Origin: Candidatus Kuenenia stuttgartensis
GTDB lineage: Bacteria > Bacteroidota > Bacteroidia > Flavobacteriales_D > Crocinitomicaceae
Direction: 5' to 3'
Length of the DNA stretch: 22,371 bases
Assembly: GCA_943326025.2 (NCBI GenBank)
Contig: CALPRR020000013.1
Coordinates: 1-22,371, forward strand
Notes under the pieces: model-generated
What the model was told of the DNA's origin: nothing
Database searches by the model: none
The model's input: the letters and a program-made list of their open reading frames with translations, nothing else
Translations under genes and position numbers: made by a program
Shown: positions 7,206-15,338 of the stretch, piece by piece
Position numbering within the stretch: the first letter of the stretch is position 1
Layout of the letters: the number at the start of each line of letters is the position of its first letter

Positions 7206-8162
7206 TTATTTTTTTCTTTGAATCACTTTTAATGCAGCGTCAACAACATTTTGAGTGTCAATTCCATATTTCGTCATTAACTCCATTGGTGTTCCACTTT
7301 CTCCAAAAGAATCATTCACTCCAACATATTCTTGTGGCACCAAATCATTTTGAATTAAGACTTGTGCAACTGAATCTCCTAAACCACCATTGATCATATG
7401 CTCTTCAGCTGTAACAACACATCTTGTTTTAGCAACAGATTTCAAAATCGCTTCTTTATCCAATGGTTTGATTGTATGCATATTGATCAATTCAACTGAA
7501 ATACCTTGTGCTTCTAAAACTTTAGCAGCCTCAATAGACTTCCATACTAAATGACCACATGCAATAATCGTAACATCTGTTCCTTCTAAAATTGTATCTG
7601 CTTTACCAATCACAAATTTCGCATCAGGTTTCACGAAAATTGGCATAACTGGTCTACCAAAACGTAAGTAAACTGGGCTATCGTAATCAGCAATTGCAAT
7701 TGTAGCTTGTTTAGTTTGATTAAAATCACATGGAACAATTACCGTCATGTTCGGTAACATTTTCATCATTCCAATATCTTCCAATATTTGATGTGTTGCT
7801 CCATCTTCTCCTAATGTTAAACCTGCATGAGAAGCACAGATTTTTACATTTTTCTTAGAATAAGCAACTGATTGACGAATTTGGTCATAAACTCTTCCTG
7901 TAGAAAAGTTAGCAAACGTTCCTGTGTAAGGAATTTTACCTCCAATTGTCATACCTGCAGCCATACCAATCATATTCGCTTCAGCAATCCCAATTTGGAA
8001 AAAACGCTCTGGAAATTCTTTTAAGAAAGCATCCATTTTCAAAGACCCAGTAAGATCTGCACATAAAGCAACTACGTCTTTATTGATTTTCCCTACTTCC
8101 AACAGACCTTCACCAAAACCTGAACGAGTGTCTTTGTTTCCTAATACTTCAATTTCAATCAT
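7206..8162 (-). CDS. Transketolase C-terminal subunit (pyrimidine-binding and C domains)
   Basis: Second half of a split thiamine-diphosphate enzyme of the non-oxidative pentose phosphate pathway; it pairs with the N-terminal subunit at 9526-10368 to transfer two-carbon ketol units. The 318 residues are the usual length for the separate C subunit. Seen: FQIGIAEANMIGMAAG (55-70), with E61 as the conserved glutamate that activates the cofactor aminopyrimidine, then SHAGLTLGEDGATHQ (111-125), and a C-terminal transketolase_C domain from about 190 (IIACGHLVWKS). It starts with an ATG nine bases after the stop of the vWA gene. A strong terminator follows. The other enzymes with the same split layout (DXP synthase, 2-oxoacid dehydrogenase E1) are less likely because the N subunit has transketolase features. 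Confidence 0.9.
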   Translation of the reverse strand: MIEIEVLGNKDTRSGFGEGLLEVGKINKDVVALCADLTGSLKMDAFLKEFPERFFQIGIAEANMIGMAAGMTIGGKIPYTGTFANFSTGRVYDQIRQSVAYSKKNVKICASHAGLTLGEDGATHQILEDIGMMKMLPNMTVIVPCDFNQTKQATIAIADYDSPVYLRFGRPVMPIFVKPDAKFVIGKADTILEGTDVTIIACGHLVWKSIEAAKVLEAQGISVELINMHTIKPLDKEAILKSVAKTRCVVTAEEHMINGGLGDSVAQVLIQNDLVPQEYVGVNDSFGESGTPMELMTKYGIDTQNVVDAALKVIQRKK

Positions 8163-8171
8163 GATTCTTTA

Positions 8172-9524
8172 TTATAAATTTATAGAAGATGTTTTATTCG
8201 ATGTTACTCTAAAATCTTTTTCAATTGTGTTTGAAGATGATTTCAGATTTTTTTCTCTGTATACAATTCGGTATGCACCTGGCTGTAATTGCCAATAACC
8301 TGATTTAGTTTCTTGATCTAAATTGCAAACCCATTCAAATGTTCCGTCTTCTTTTACAACGAAAACTTGACCAACAATTAAATGTGCTGTTTTATAACTT
8401 AAATAACCTGGCGCCATAACATCTACAGATGCTGTACTACTTTGAGTCACATCAACGTCGGCATAAGTTCTGGGCAAGGTTAAAATTTCTAATTTATATT
8501 TCCCAACAATGTATTTATCGGTCGTATTTATTTGCTGAACATTAATTGTAGAAGTTGATCCTGATTGCATCACTCTTGTTTCAACATGATATGGTTTATA
8601 TGCATTCAAAAAACGAACTTTGATATATCCTTGAGGTGCATCAACAACAATCGTATTGTGTGTGTTTTTTAAAATCGTGATTCCTTTTTTCTCGATTTTA
8701 GGTAATGTATTCACAATCAAATCATATTTATACTTTGGATCCATCACTAAAGTGTCCGGATTTCCGTATTGATTTATCGTATGCTCAAAAGTATATAACA
8801 ACCTTTTAGTTCCAGCTTCATATAAAAACATTGTGACATCCGTTTCCTTAGGATTTTTTGAAATATCATTTAAATTGATCTGAACCGTCGTATTTAATAA
8901 TGCTTTTGAAATGACAGATTTCAAAACCGTTTTAAAAGCTCCCTTTGTTTCTGCGTCTGAATAAGCACCAATACAATTAAACTTTTCAAGGTATGATAAA
9001 TCCAATCCTAAACCAATCACAAAAGGTGTAATTTTAACTCCTTTGTCTTTCAATTTTTGAGCTATTATACAAGGATCATTGTCACAAGCTTCAAGTCCGT
9101 CGGTAATTAAAATAATAATATTACGAGTCGTTGCATCTGGAAAATCTCCTGCGGCAGCTTCCAATGAACGTGCAATTGGTGTCGTCCCTTTAGCAACAAT
9201 TGATAAAATTCTATTTTTTACCCTAGTATAATTATCTTCACCAAAAGGAACTTCTAACTTTGTATCATTACAATCTTGAAAAGTTGCTGTAATTGCAGAT
9301 TGATGTCCGTAAACTCGAAGTGCAATTTCTAAATTAGGCGTACCTGTTAAACTATCAACCGCTTGTGCTAATAGTTCTTTTGCCGCCTGAATTCTCGTTT
9401 GTGTTTCATCCCATTTTGCATTCATACTATTTGAAGCATCCAAAATAAAAAGGATACGTGTTTTTTCTTGTCCAAAAAGAATTGAACTAAAAAAAATAAA
9501 AAGTATGAAAATGAAATTCTTCAA
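8172..9524 (-). CDS. Secreted vWA-domain protein between the transketolase halves
   Basis: A 450-residue protein with a signal peptide (about residues 1-19, ending LFGQ), so it acts in the periplasm or at the cell surface. A vWA domain spans roughly 22-205 and has a complete metal-ion-dependent adhesion site: D29-A-S31-N-S33, a Thr at 114-115 (AKGTTPI) and D142 (ITDGLE). The remaining 240 residues look like two or three beta-sandwich modules with repeated 'I-V-D-A-P-Q-G-Y-I-K-V-R-F' style strands and no enzyme motif. Such proteins are often annotated as calcium-activated chloride channel-like; I take that only as a fold label. The start is a TTG one base after the TAA of the transketolase N gene; it is the only start that yields the whole signal peptide, and it implies coupled translation. 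A glycolytic-pathway role is not apparent. Confidence 0.85.
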   Translation of the reverse strand: MKNFIFILFIFFSSILFGQEKTRILFILDASNSMNAKWDETQTRIQAAKELLAQAVDSLTGTPNLEIALRVYGHQSAITATFQDCNDTKLEVPFGEDNYTRVKNRILSIVAKGTTPIARSLEAAAGDFPDATTRNIIILITDGLEACDNDPCIIAQKLKDKGVKITPFVIGLGLDLSYLEKFNCIGAYSDAETKGAFKTVLKSVISKALLNTTVQINLNDISKNPKETDVTMFLYEAGTKRLLYTFEHTINQYGNPDTLVMDPKYKYDLIVNTLPKIEKKGITILKNTHNTIVVDAPQGYIKVRFLNAYKPYHVETRVMQSGSTSTINVQQINTTDKYIVGKYKLEILTLPRTYADVDVTQSSTASVDVMAPGYLSYKTAHLIVGQVFVVKEDGTFEWVCNLDQETKSGYWQLQPGAYRIVYREKNLKSSSNTIEKDFRVTSNKTSSINL

Positions 9525-9525
9525 A

Positions 9526-10368
9526 TTAATAATCGCCTAATGTTTCTTCTAACTGGTTTAAAGCAATTTCTAATTGTTCAGCATTTGGCGCAACCCCATG
9601 CCATTTATGAGAACCTACCATGAAATCAACACCTTGACCCATTTCTGTTTTCATAATGATCATAATTGGTTTACCATTTCCTGTCATTGATTTTGCTTTT
9701 GCTAATGTTGATTTCAATTCATCGATATCATGTCCGTCAACTGAAAGTACTTCCCAACCAAAAGCTTGCCATTTTTGAGAAAGATTCCCTAAAGACAAAA
9801 CATCTTCAACATCTCCATCAATTTGGCGACCGTTGTAGTCAATTGTAGAAATGATATTATCTACTTTATTTGCACTTGCATACATTGCAGCTTCCCAAAT
9901 TTGACCTTCTTGTAATTCACCATCACCATGTAAAGTGTAAACGATTGATTTATCACCGTTTAATTTTTTTGTTTGACATGTTCCAAGAGCATTTGATAAC
10001 CCTTGACCTAAAGACCCTGATGCCATTCTGATACCTGGTAATTTTTTATCTGTAGAAGGGTGACCTTGTAAACGTGCAGACATTTTTCTAAACGTTCCTA
10101 ATTCAGCTGCTGGAAAATATCCTGCTCTCGCCAATACACTGTACCAAACTGGAGAAATATGACCATTTGATAAATAGAAAACATCTTCTCCAATTGCATC
10201 CATTGAAAAATTTGAAGCATTGTGATTCATTGCATCAAAATACAAAACAGTTAAAAAATCTGTACATCCTAATGATCCTCCTGGGTGACCTGAATTAACG
10301 GCTGAAACCATTCTTACAATATCTCTTCTTACTTGTGATGCAATTCTTTTTAGTTCTAATGTTTCCAT
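9526..10368 (-). CDS. Transketolase N-terminal subunit (TPP pyrophosphate-binding domain)
   Basis: First half of the split transketolase. The 280 residues carry SGHPGGSLG (26-34) with the conserved active-site His H28, FYLSNGHISP (64-73), MASGSLGQGLS (115-125), and the thiamine-diphosphate motif GDG (148-150) ending at N179 in IDYNGRQIDG, where D149 and N179 bind the divalent metal. The partner C subunit lies not next to it but 1.36 kb further down the operon, behind the vWA gene. It is the first gene of the operon, with an exact -7 box at 10396-10403 and an ATG at 10368. Splitting of transketolase into two chains is common in Bacteroidota. Confidence 0.92.
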   Translation of the reverse strand: METLELKRIASQVRRDIVRMVSAVNSGHPGGSLGCTDFLTVLYFDAMNHNASNFSMDAIGEDVFYLSNGHISPVWYSVLARAGYFPAAELGTFRKMSARLQGHPSTDKKLPGIRMASGSLGQGLSNALGTCQTKKLNGDKSIVYTLHGDGELQEGQIWEAAMYASANKVDNIISTIDYNGRQIDGDVEDVLSLGNLSQKWQAFGWEVLSVDGHDIDELKSTLAKAKSMTGNGKPIMIIMKTEMGQGVDFMVGSHKWHGVAPNAEQLEIALNQLEETLGDY

Positions 10369-10395
10369 TTTTTATCGTTTTCTACTTGTATTTTA

Positions 10396-10403
10396 CAAAT
10401 TTA
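10396..10403 (-). promoter_or_regulatory. -7 promoter box of the transketolase operon
   Basis: Read on the minus strand this is TAAATTTG, an exact match to TAnnTTTG, ending 27 bases before the ATG at 10368. No matching TTG was found about 19 bases upstream of it. Confidence 0.55.
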
Positions 10404-10513
10404 GTTTTTTAATTATTAATAGACATTAAAAAAAATTAAGAAAAAAATTTTAGCTTCGTGCAACTATTTATATCAAAAATGAGTTTTAAATTATATTAAA
10501 CATAAATTACTAA

Positions 10514-10891
10514 ATGAAAACACTTTTACAAACATTGACATTCTTGGTCATTAGCTTTAGTTCTTTTTCCCAAAAAAGCACTCAAATTTCTGATAAAGAG
10601 GTAGAAGAAATTATCTACAACAATAAAAAAAATAACTTAGAAAAGTATCATAACATTGAAAGTCATTTTATTTTTGGACTTGAAGGCGACATTTCTAAAG
10701 CTGATCTTTTAATCAATCTTTTATCAGAAAACAAGCTAATAATTAATAGCTCTATCGATGATAAGTCAAGAAGTTTGATAGTTGTTACAAACAAAACTAA
10801 AGAAAATGAAATTATTGAATTTATTAAAAATATAATTTATTCAAATGCCTACAACATTTCATCTTTCAATGAATTATTCTATAAAAAATAA
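10514..10891 (+). CDS. Small secreted protein of unknown function
   Basis: A 125-residue protein that I do not recognise. Residues 1-20 form a signal peptide (hydrophobic LLQTLTFLVISF, then SSFSQ), so the mature protein of about 105 residues is exported. The body suggests a beta-alpha-beta-beta-alpha order: HFIFGLEG, then the amphipathic helix ISKADLLINLLSE, two strands (KLIINSSIDD and RSLIVVTN), and a helix ENEIIEFIKNIIY. That order would suit a ferredoxin-like fold such as secreted HMA-like proteins, but it has no CxxC metal site; this is inference. The gene ends one base before the start of the large T9SS cargo gene, so the two are very likely co-translated and functionally linked. I see no clear promoter box in the 145 bases upstream. 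Confidence 0.7.
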   Translation: MKTLLQTLTFLVISFSSFSQKSTQISDKEVEEIIYNNKKNNLEKYHNIESHFIFGLEGDISKADLLINLLSENKLIINSSIDDKSRSLIVVTNKTKENEIIEFIKNIIYSNAYNISSFNELFYKK

Positions 10892-10892
10892 C

Positions 10893-13346
10893 ATGAAAAC
10901 TTCAAAATTAAAATTAAACAAAAACCTATTTTATAGTATCTCATTGTTATTTACAACATTGAGTGTTTTTGCTGCTCCTGTAAATGATGATCCTTGCAAT
11001 GCTACTCCTTTAACCGTAAATGGTGTATGCAACTCACAAAATTTCACAACTGTTGGTGCAACAGCTTCATCAATTGCAGATCCAAGTTGTGCTGGATCAT
11101 CTTTTTTAGATGTTTGGTTTACAGTTGTTGTTCCAGCTAATGGAACTCTAACAATTGATTCTCAAGCCGGAAGCATGAGTGATTCAGGTATGGCTTGGTA
11201 TACAGGACCTGATTGCAATAATTTAACTGAAATTTATTGTGACGATGATGGAGGTACAACTTCAACTTTAATGTCTATGATTAGTTCAAATACTTTAACA
11301 CCCGGAGCTATAATTTATGTAAGGTTTTGGAGATATACAGGTACTGGTACTTTTGGTATATGTGCTTCGACACCACCAGCAATGCCAGCATGTGGTTCAA
11401 ACCCATTAGCTAGTGATAACTGTAATAATGCACCTTCGATTTGTAATATTGATGGATACTGTGGAAATACATCAGCCTCATATACTGCAACTTCAGGTTG
11501 GTCACAAATGACTTCAGTATTTTGTAGTGGTCTTCAAAATGATTCATACATTAAATTTGTTGCCGATTCGACAGCAATCGCATTTTATGTTTGGCAAACT
11601 TCCAGTCAAAATGGCGACGGTATTCAAATGATGGTATATTCATCTACAAACTGTGGAAGTGGTGCAGTTACTGATTATGGTTGTTTCGGTCAAATTTCAC
11701 CTTCAAACAATCCTAGTTTAGTTACTGCCACAGGTTTAACACCTGGACAAACATATTATATCATTATTGATGGTTATGCAGGTGATGTTTGTAACTATGT
11801 CATTGGATTACCTCAAGGAAGTGGTGGAATTGCATTACCTGCGAATATTACTCCCGCTGTTTCAAATATTTGCCTTGGCCAATCTGTAAACTTAACTGCA
11901 TCTGGTGGAAGTGGCACATTTGATTGGACATCCTCTCCAAATGTTAGTGAATTAAATTCAACAACTGCATCTAATGTTATTGCTACTCCAACTTCGATCG
12001 GAACAAGCGTATATGTAATAACAACAACTTCTGGTCCTGCTGCATGTCCAAATTCAAATACAGATTCTGCTTTTGTATATGTAATGTCAACACCTTCTGC
12101 AGGAAATGGAATAACTGATACAATATGTGCATTATCAAGTTCAACTGTATTAGGTGCAACAAGTAATGGTGGTGTAACATGGACTATTCAAAGTGGTGCG
12201 GGAACTTTAACAAATGCAAATACACTTACACCTACCTATAATTCCGTTATTGCTGATGAAGGTAATCATGTTATTTTAGATATGACTGTTACAGGTTGTG
12301 GAGGTACAGCAATTTCTCACGATACTATATATGTTTTACCAAGGCTTTATGCTAATATTAATGGAAACTTTTCTTACTGTCCAAATCAAGGAACCACTAT
12401 GTTAAGTTTACCTGATTCAAGTTTATTAGATTCAGCTGAATGGAAATTAAATGGAAATATTATTCGTACCGGATTTACAGCAAACTTAACTGTCGGTACT
12501 TACAATGTTACTGTCTATGGAATAGGTAGTTTATGTACAAAAGACACTACTATTACAATTACATACACTTTATCACCAGTTCAATTAGTTTATACTGGAG
12601 GAGTTGACTGTAATGACAGTTCTGTCGTATTAAACCAAAATATCGGTGGTCCACTTGGTCAATGGACTTGTATAAATAACTCAGGTGTAACTTTTACACC
12701 TCCAAATAATATTTCAACAACAGTTCATGTTCCTAGTTATGGTGACTATCAATTTGTATTTACAGAGCCAGTTTGTAATGAAGATGATACTGTTACAATC
12801 AAATTTAGACCAGATCAATATGTAGATTTATTTACTGAATTAAAGATTTGTAGTGGATCAGAACAAGAAATACAATCATTCCCTTTTCCTGATTACGCTC
12901 AATACATCACAAATTATATTTGGACAAAACAAGGAAATTCGTCTGTTATTTCAAATAATACTTCAATCAATGTAACAGAAGCTGGATATTATATTTGTAC
13001 AGTAACAGGTGAATGTGCTTCTTTTTCAGATTCGACATTAATCATTGTAAAAGATTGTGACCTTCAAATACCTAATACTTTTACACCAAATGGTGATGGT
13101 GAAAATGATTTTTTCAAATTATTAACTGACGATTTAGATTTCTTTAAAACATTTAATATCTCTATTGTTAATAGATGGGGAAATATTGTAGCTGAATACA
13201 GTATTCCTGATTTTAAATGGGATGGAAAAGATAAAAATGGAAATTTAGTCGAAAATGGCGTGTATTTTTACAATATCAATTCTACAACAATTGAAGAAAC
13301 GGAATTAAAAAAACAAGGATTTATTCAAGTTTTCACAGACAAATAA
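10893..13346 (+). CDS. T9SS type B cargo protein with C-terminal gliding-motility-associated sorting domain
   Basis: An 817-residue secreted protein. Residues 1-28 form a Sec signal peptide ending VFAA, followed by APVNDDPCNATPL, a typical start of Bacteroidota adhesin-like proteins. Two beta-rich modules of pre-peptidase/PPC type seem to occupy about 29-160 and 170-310, then several Ig/PKD-like modules run to about 715. The last 94 residues (724-817) are a gliding-motility-associated C-terminal domain (TIGR04131, CHU_C): IPNTFTPNGDGENDFF, NRWG, and FKWDGKDKNGNLVENGVYFY. That domain sends proteins through the type IX system by the type B route. I count 27 cysteines in the precursor, unusual for Ig-like T9SS cargo and suggestive of disulfides. 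The ATG at 10893 is chosen because it heads the signal peptide; the frame could open at 10845, but those residues would overlap the previous gene. No enzyme motif is visible; adhesin or surface structural roles are likely. Confidence 0.9.
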   Translation: MKTSKLKLNKNLFYSISLLFTTLSVFAAPVNDDPCNATPLTVNGVCNSQNFTTVGATASSIADPSCAGSSFLDVWFTVVVPANGTLTIDSQAGSMSDSGMAWYTGPDCNNLTEIYCDDDGGTTSTLMSMISSNTLTPGAIIYVRFWRYTGTGTFGICASTPPAMPACGSNPLASDNCNNAPSICNIDGYCGNTSASYTATSGWSQMTSVFCSGLQNDSYIKFVADSTAIAFYVWQTSSQNGDGIQMMVYSSTNCGSGAVTDYGCFGQISPSNNPSLVTATGLTPGQTYYIIIDGYAGDVCNYVIGLPQGSGGIALPANITPAVSNICLGQSVNLTASGGSGTFDWTSSPNVSELNSTTASNVIATPTSIGTSVYVITTTSGPAACPNSNTDSAFVYVMSTPSAGNGITDTICALSSSTVLGATSNGGVTWTIQSGAGTLTNANTLTPTYNSVIADEGNHVILDMTVTGCGGTAISHDTIYVLPRLYANINGNFSYCPNQGTTMLSLPDSSLLDSAEWKLNGNIIRTGFTANLTVGTYNVTVYGIGSLCTKDTTITITYTLSPVQLVYTGGVDCNDSSVVLNQNIGGPLGQWTCINNSGVTFTPPNNISTTVHVPSYGDYQFVFTEPVCNEDDTVTIKFRPDQYVDLFTELKICSGSEQEIQSFPFPDYAQYITNYIWTKQGNSSVISNNTSINVTEAGYYICTVTGECASFSDSTLIIVKDCDLQIPNTFTPNGDGENDFFKLLTDDLDFFKTFNISIVNRWGNIVAEYSIPDFKWDGKDKNGNLVENGVYFYNINSTTIEETELKKQGFIQVFTDK

Positions 13347-13368
13347 CTGAATTAAAATAATTTCATTT

Positions 13369-13400
13369 AAAACGCCTCAAGAATTTGAGGCGTTTTTTTT
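13369..13400 (+). terminator. Rho-independent terminator after the T9SS cargo gene
   Basis: A 12-bp perfect stem, AAAACGCCTCAA (13369-13380) with TTGAGGCGTTTT (13385-13396), a four-base loop GAAT, and a T tract to 13400. It lies 22 bases after the cargo stop codon and separates this gene from the gldM-like gene. Confidence 0.9.
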
Positions 13401-13427
13401 GTTACTTTTTTATCAAAACGAATTGTT

Positions 13428-13456
13428 ATGATATAAACCTTTAAAATTTATATCAT
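13428..13456. promoter_or_regulatory. Inverted repeat overlapping the gldM-like start codon
   Basis: Perfect 10-base arms ATGATATAAA (13428-13437) and TTTATATCAT (13447-13456) with a nine-base spacer. The right arm ends inside the ATG of the following gene (13455-13457). It could be a DNA operator or a weak RNA hairpin hiding the start codon, but arms this AT-rich also arise by chance. Confidence 0.3.
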
Positions 13457-15209
13457 GGCCGGAGCGAAAGAAACCCCAAGACAAAAAATGGTCGGACTAA
13501 TGTACTTAGTCCTTATGGCATTGTTAGCGTTAAATGTCACAAAAGCTGTGCTTGATGCATTTGTTGCGATTGAAGATAATATTCAAAAATCTTGTATAAA
13601 GCAATTGGACCGAGGTGATTCATATATTGCTGATTTGAAATCTGAATTATCTGATCAATCAAATCCTTTAAAGACTCAAAAGGTGAATTATTTCTTAAAT
13701 ATTGCCAAGAAAATTGATGTTGAAACAGCAAAAAGAATCAAAGAAATCGACGATATTAAATTAACGATTTTAGAAAAAAGTGGTGAGAAAATTGATCAAA
13801 TAAAAGAAAATGATCCCGAATCAATAATCTGGAAAAATTACGATCCAAAAAATCCATTACGCCCTACTCGCTTAAATTTAATGGCTATTCAAGCGAAAGA
13901 TCAATACGATATACCAATGCATGAGATAATTGGAGATGAATTGACCATTATTACTGGTTCAGGTAAAGATTTATGGAAACATTATAATGAATACAGAAAT
14001 AGTATTTGTCATCTTGTAGGAACATATGAAATTGGAGATAAAAAGTATTCTTTCAACCCAACGAATATTAATCAGTTTAAAGATAATAATGAATTAAACT
14101 CACTTGTTGAAAAATTAATCTCTCAAAATAAAATCAATTCAAATGAGGACAAAGAAGTATTAAAACAACTTTACACTGAACTTACTAAAAATGAACGATA
14201 CAATACCGAAGAAGAAAAAAATATACATTGGATAGGAAAAACATTTGATCATTCTCCACTTGTTGCAGCGATAGCTTCGTTGACTTCTATGCAACAAGAA
14301 ATCCTCACTGCAAGAGCTACTGCATTGGCTCATATAAAAAGTAAAGTTACTGTTGGTGATTATAGTTTTAATAAAGTTACAGCTTTAGCATATGGTCCTG
14401 TTTCAGTAAATCAAGGTGACAATATAGACGTGAAAGTTATGATGGCTGCTTATGATTCAGATAATCAGCCGATAGTTACATACAACGGGAATCCAATAAA
14501 AAACATTAAAGATGGCTATGGTATTGTTTCAACAAAAGCTGGTTCAGGAAATCAGATGAATTTGAATGGTACCATTTCAATTAGAAAAAAATCAGGTGAA
14601 ATGAAAACTGAAAATTGGGAAACCTCTGTTGTTGTAATGAAACCTCAAGGAACTATTTCTATTCCGGCTTACAATATACTTTATAAAAATTATCCTAATG
14701 AAATTGAAGCAGTAGCTTCTGGATTTGATGAAACATTTGTATCAGGAACTGCAGGTATGAAATTCACAAAAAAAGGAAACAAATATATAGTAGATCCAGG
14801 AACTGCTAAAACTTGCAGCATAAACATTTACGGAAAAAATAAAAATGATGGTTCCAAAAAAATGCTTGGGACATTTAATTATAAAATTGCTCCATTACCA
14901 AATCCTCAACTTTATTTTGGCAATCTTTCAAATGGAAGTAGAGCAAATGTTTCAGTGATCAAAGCAATCAAGAGATTGAGAAATTCTTACGACATTTCAA
15001 GTCCTTTGAACATTGCATTTAGTACATTAGAATGGAGTATCACAATAGAAGGTACAAATTTAAAAGCTGATGGTAAAACTGATCAGCTGAATCAAAAAGC
15101 ATTTGATATTCTCAAACAGGTTAGAAAAGGAAATCGAATAGTAATCACATCTAAAGCTTTAGGAGCAAAAACAGCATCTATTACAAGTTGTATTATCATT
15201 GCTGAATAA
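13455..15209 (+). CDS. GldM/PorM family T9SS motor protein, stand-alone copy
   Basis: GldM is anchored in the inner membrane by one helix, forms with GldL the proton-driven motor of type IX secretion and gliding, and reaches across the periplasm to the GldK/N ring. This 584-residue protein begins MAGAKETPRQKMVGLMYLVL; R9 and the following transmembrane helix (about 12-33, ending NVTKAVLDAF) match the conserved motor end of GldM. A long helical region follows (to about 270), then beta modules, and residues 480-584 match the GldM C-terminal domain (FSTLEWSITIEG...QLNQKAFDILKQVRKG). Typical GldM proteins have about 515 residues, so this one is roughly 70 longer. No gldK, gldL or gldN flanks it: upstream is a T9SS cargo gene, downstream is gap. 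It may be the organism's only GldM displaced from its operon or an additional paralogue. The start is an ATG with no Shine-Dalgarno sequence. Confidence 0.87.
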   Translation: MAGAKETPRQKMVGLMYLVLMALLALNVTKAVLDAFVAIEDNIQKSCIKQLDRGDSYIADLKSELSDQSNPLKTQKVNYFLNIAKKIDVETAKRIKEIDDIKLTILEKSGEKIDQIKENDPESIIWKNYDPKNPLRPTRLNLMAIQAKDQYDIPMHEIIGDELTIITGSGKDLWKHYNEYRNSICHLVGTYEIGDKKYSFNPTNINQFKDNNELNSLVEKLISQNKINSNEDKEVLKQLYTELTKNERYNTEEEKNIHWIGKTFDHSPLVAAIASLTSMQQEILTARATALAHIKSKVTVGDYSFNKVTALAYGPVSVNQGDNIDVKVMMAAYDSDNQPIVTYNGNPIKNIKDGYGIVSTKAGSGNQMNLNGTISIRKKSGEMKTENWETSVVVMKPQGTISIPAYNILYKNYPNEIEAVASGFDETFVSGTAGMKFTKKGNKYIVDPGTAKTCSINIYGKNKNDGSKKMLGTFNYKIAPLPNPQLYFGNLSNGSRANVSVIKAIKRLRNSYDISSPLNIAFSTLEWSITIEGTNLKADGKTDQLNQKAFDILKQVRKGNRIVITSKALGAKTASITSCIIIAE

Positions 15210-15231
15210 TTTTGCTTCACCTAAATCAGTC

Positions 15232-15262
15232 AAATAGCGGTTAGAAATGATCGCTATTTTTC
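15232..15262 (+). terminator. Probable terminator after the gldM-like gene
   Basis: An 8-bp stem, AAATAGCG (15232-15239) with CGCTATTT (15252-15259), extendable by one G-T pair, loop of about ten bases, followed by a short T tract. It is 22 bases after the stop codon. Confidence 0.65.
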
Positions 15263-15299
15263 GTTGAACTATTTTCTTTTATATTACAATTTCTTTTTC

Positions 15300-15307
15300 T
15301 ACCTTTA
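15300..15307 (+). promoter_or_regulatory. Possible -7 box of the gap gene
   Basis: TACCTTTA differs from TAnnTTTG at the last base. It ends 31 bases before the ATG at 15339, a normal leader length for this group. No clear -33 element was found. Confidence 0.35.
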
Positions 15308-15338
15308 GAATGAAAAAGCAACAATAAACCGACAAGAA

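Noticed and set aside
7136..7393. Plus-strand frame of 85 codons
   Set aside because: It spans a terminator and the antisense of the transketolase C gene; composition is that of a shadow frame.
10845..10892. Upstream start of the T9SS cargo gene at 10845
   Set aside because: It would place 16 residues before the signal peptide and overlap the preceding gene; 10893 starts directly at the signal peptide.
15310..15327. Five-codon upstream frame (ATG to TAA) before gap
   Set aside because: A leader peptide was considered, but it has no regulatory codons or attenuator hairpin, and such mini-frames are common by chance in AT-rich leaders.
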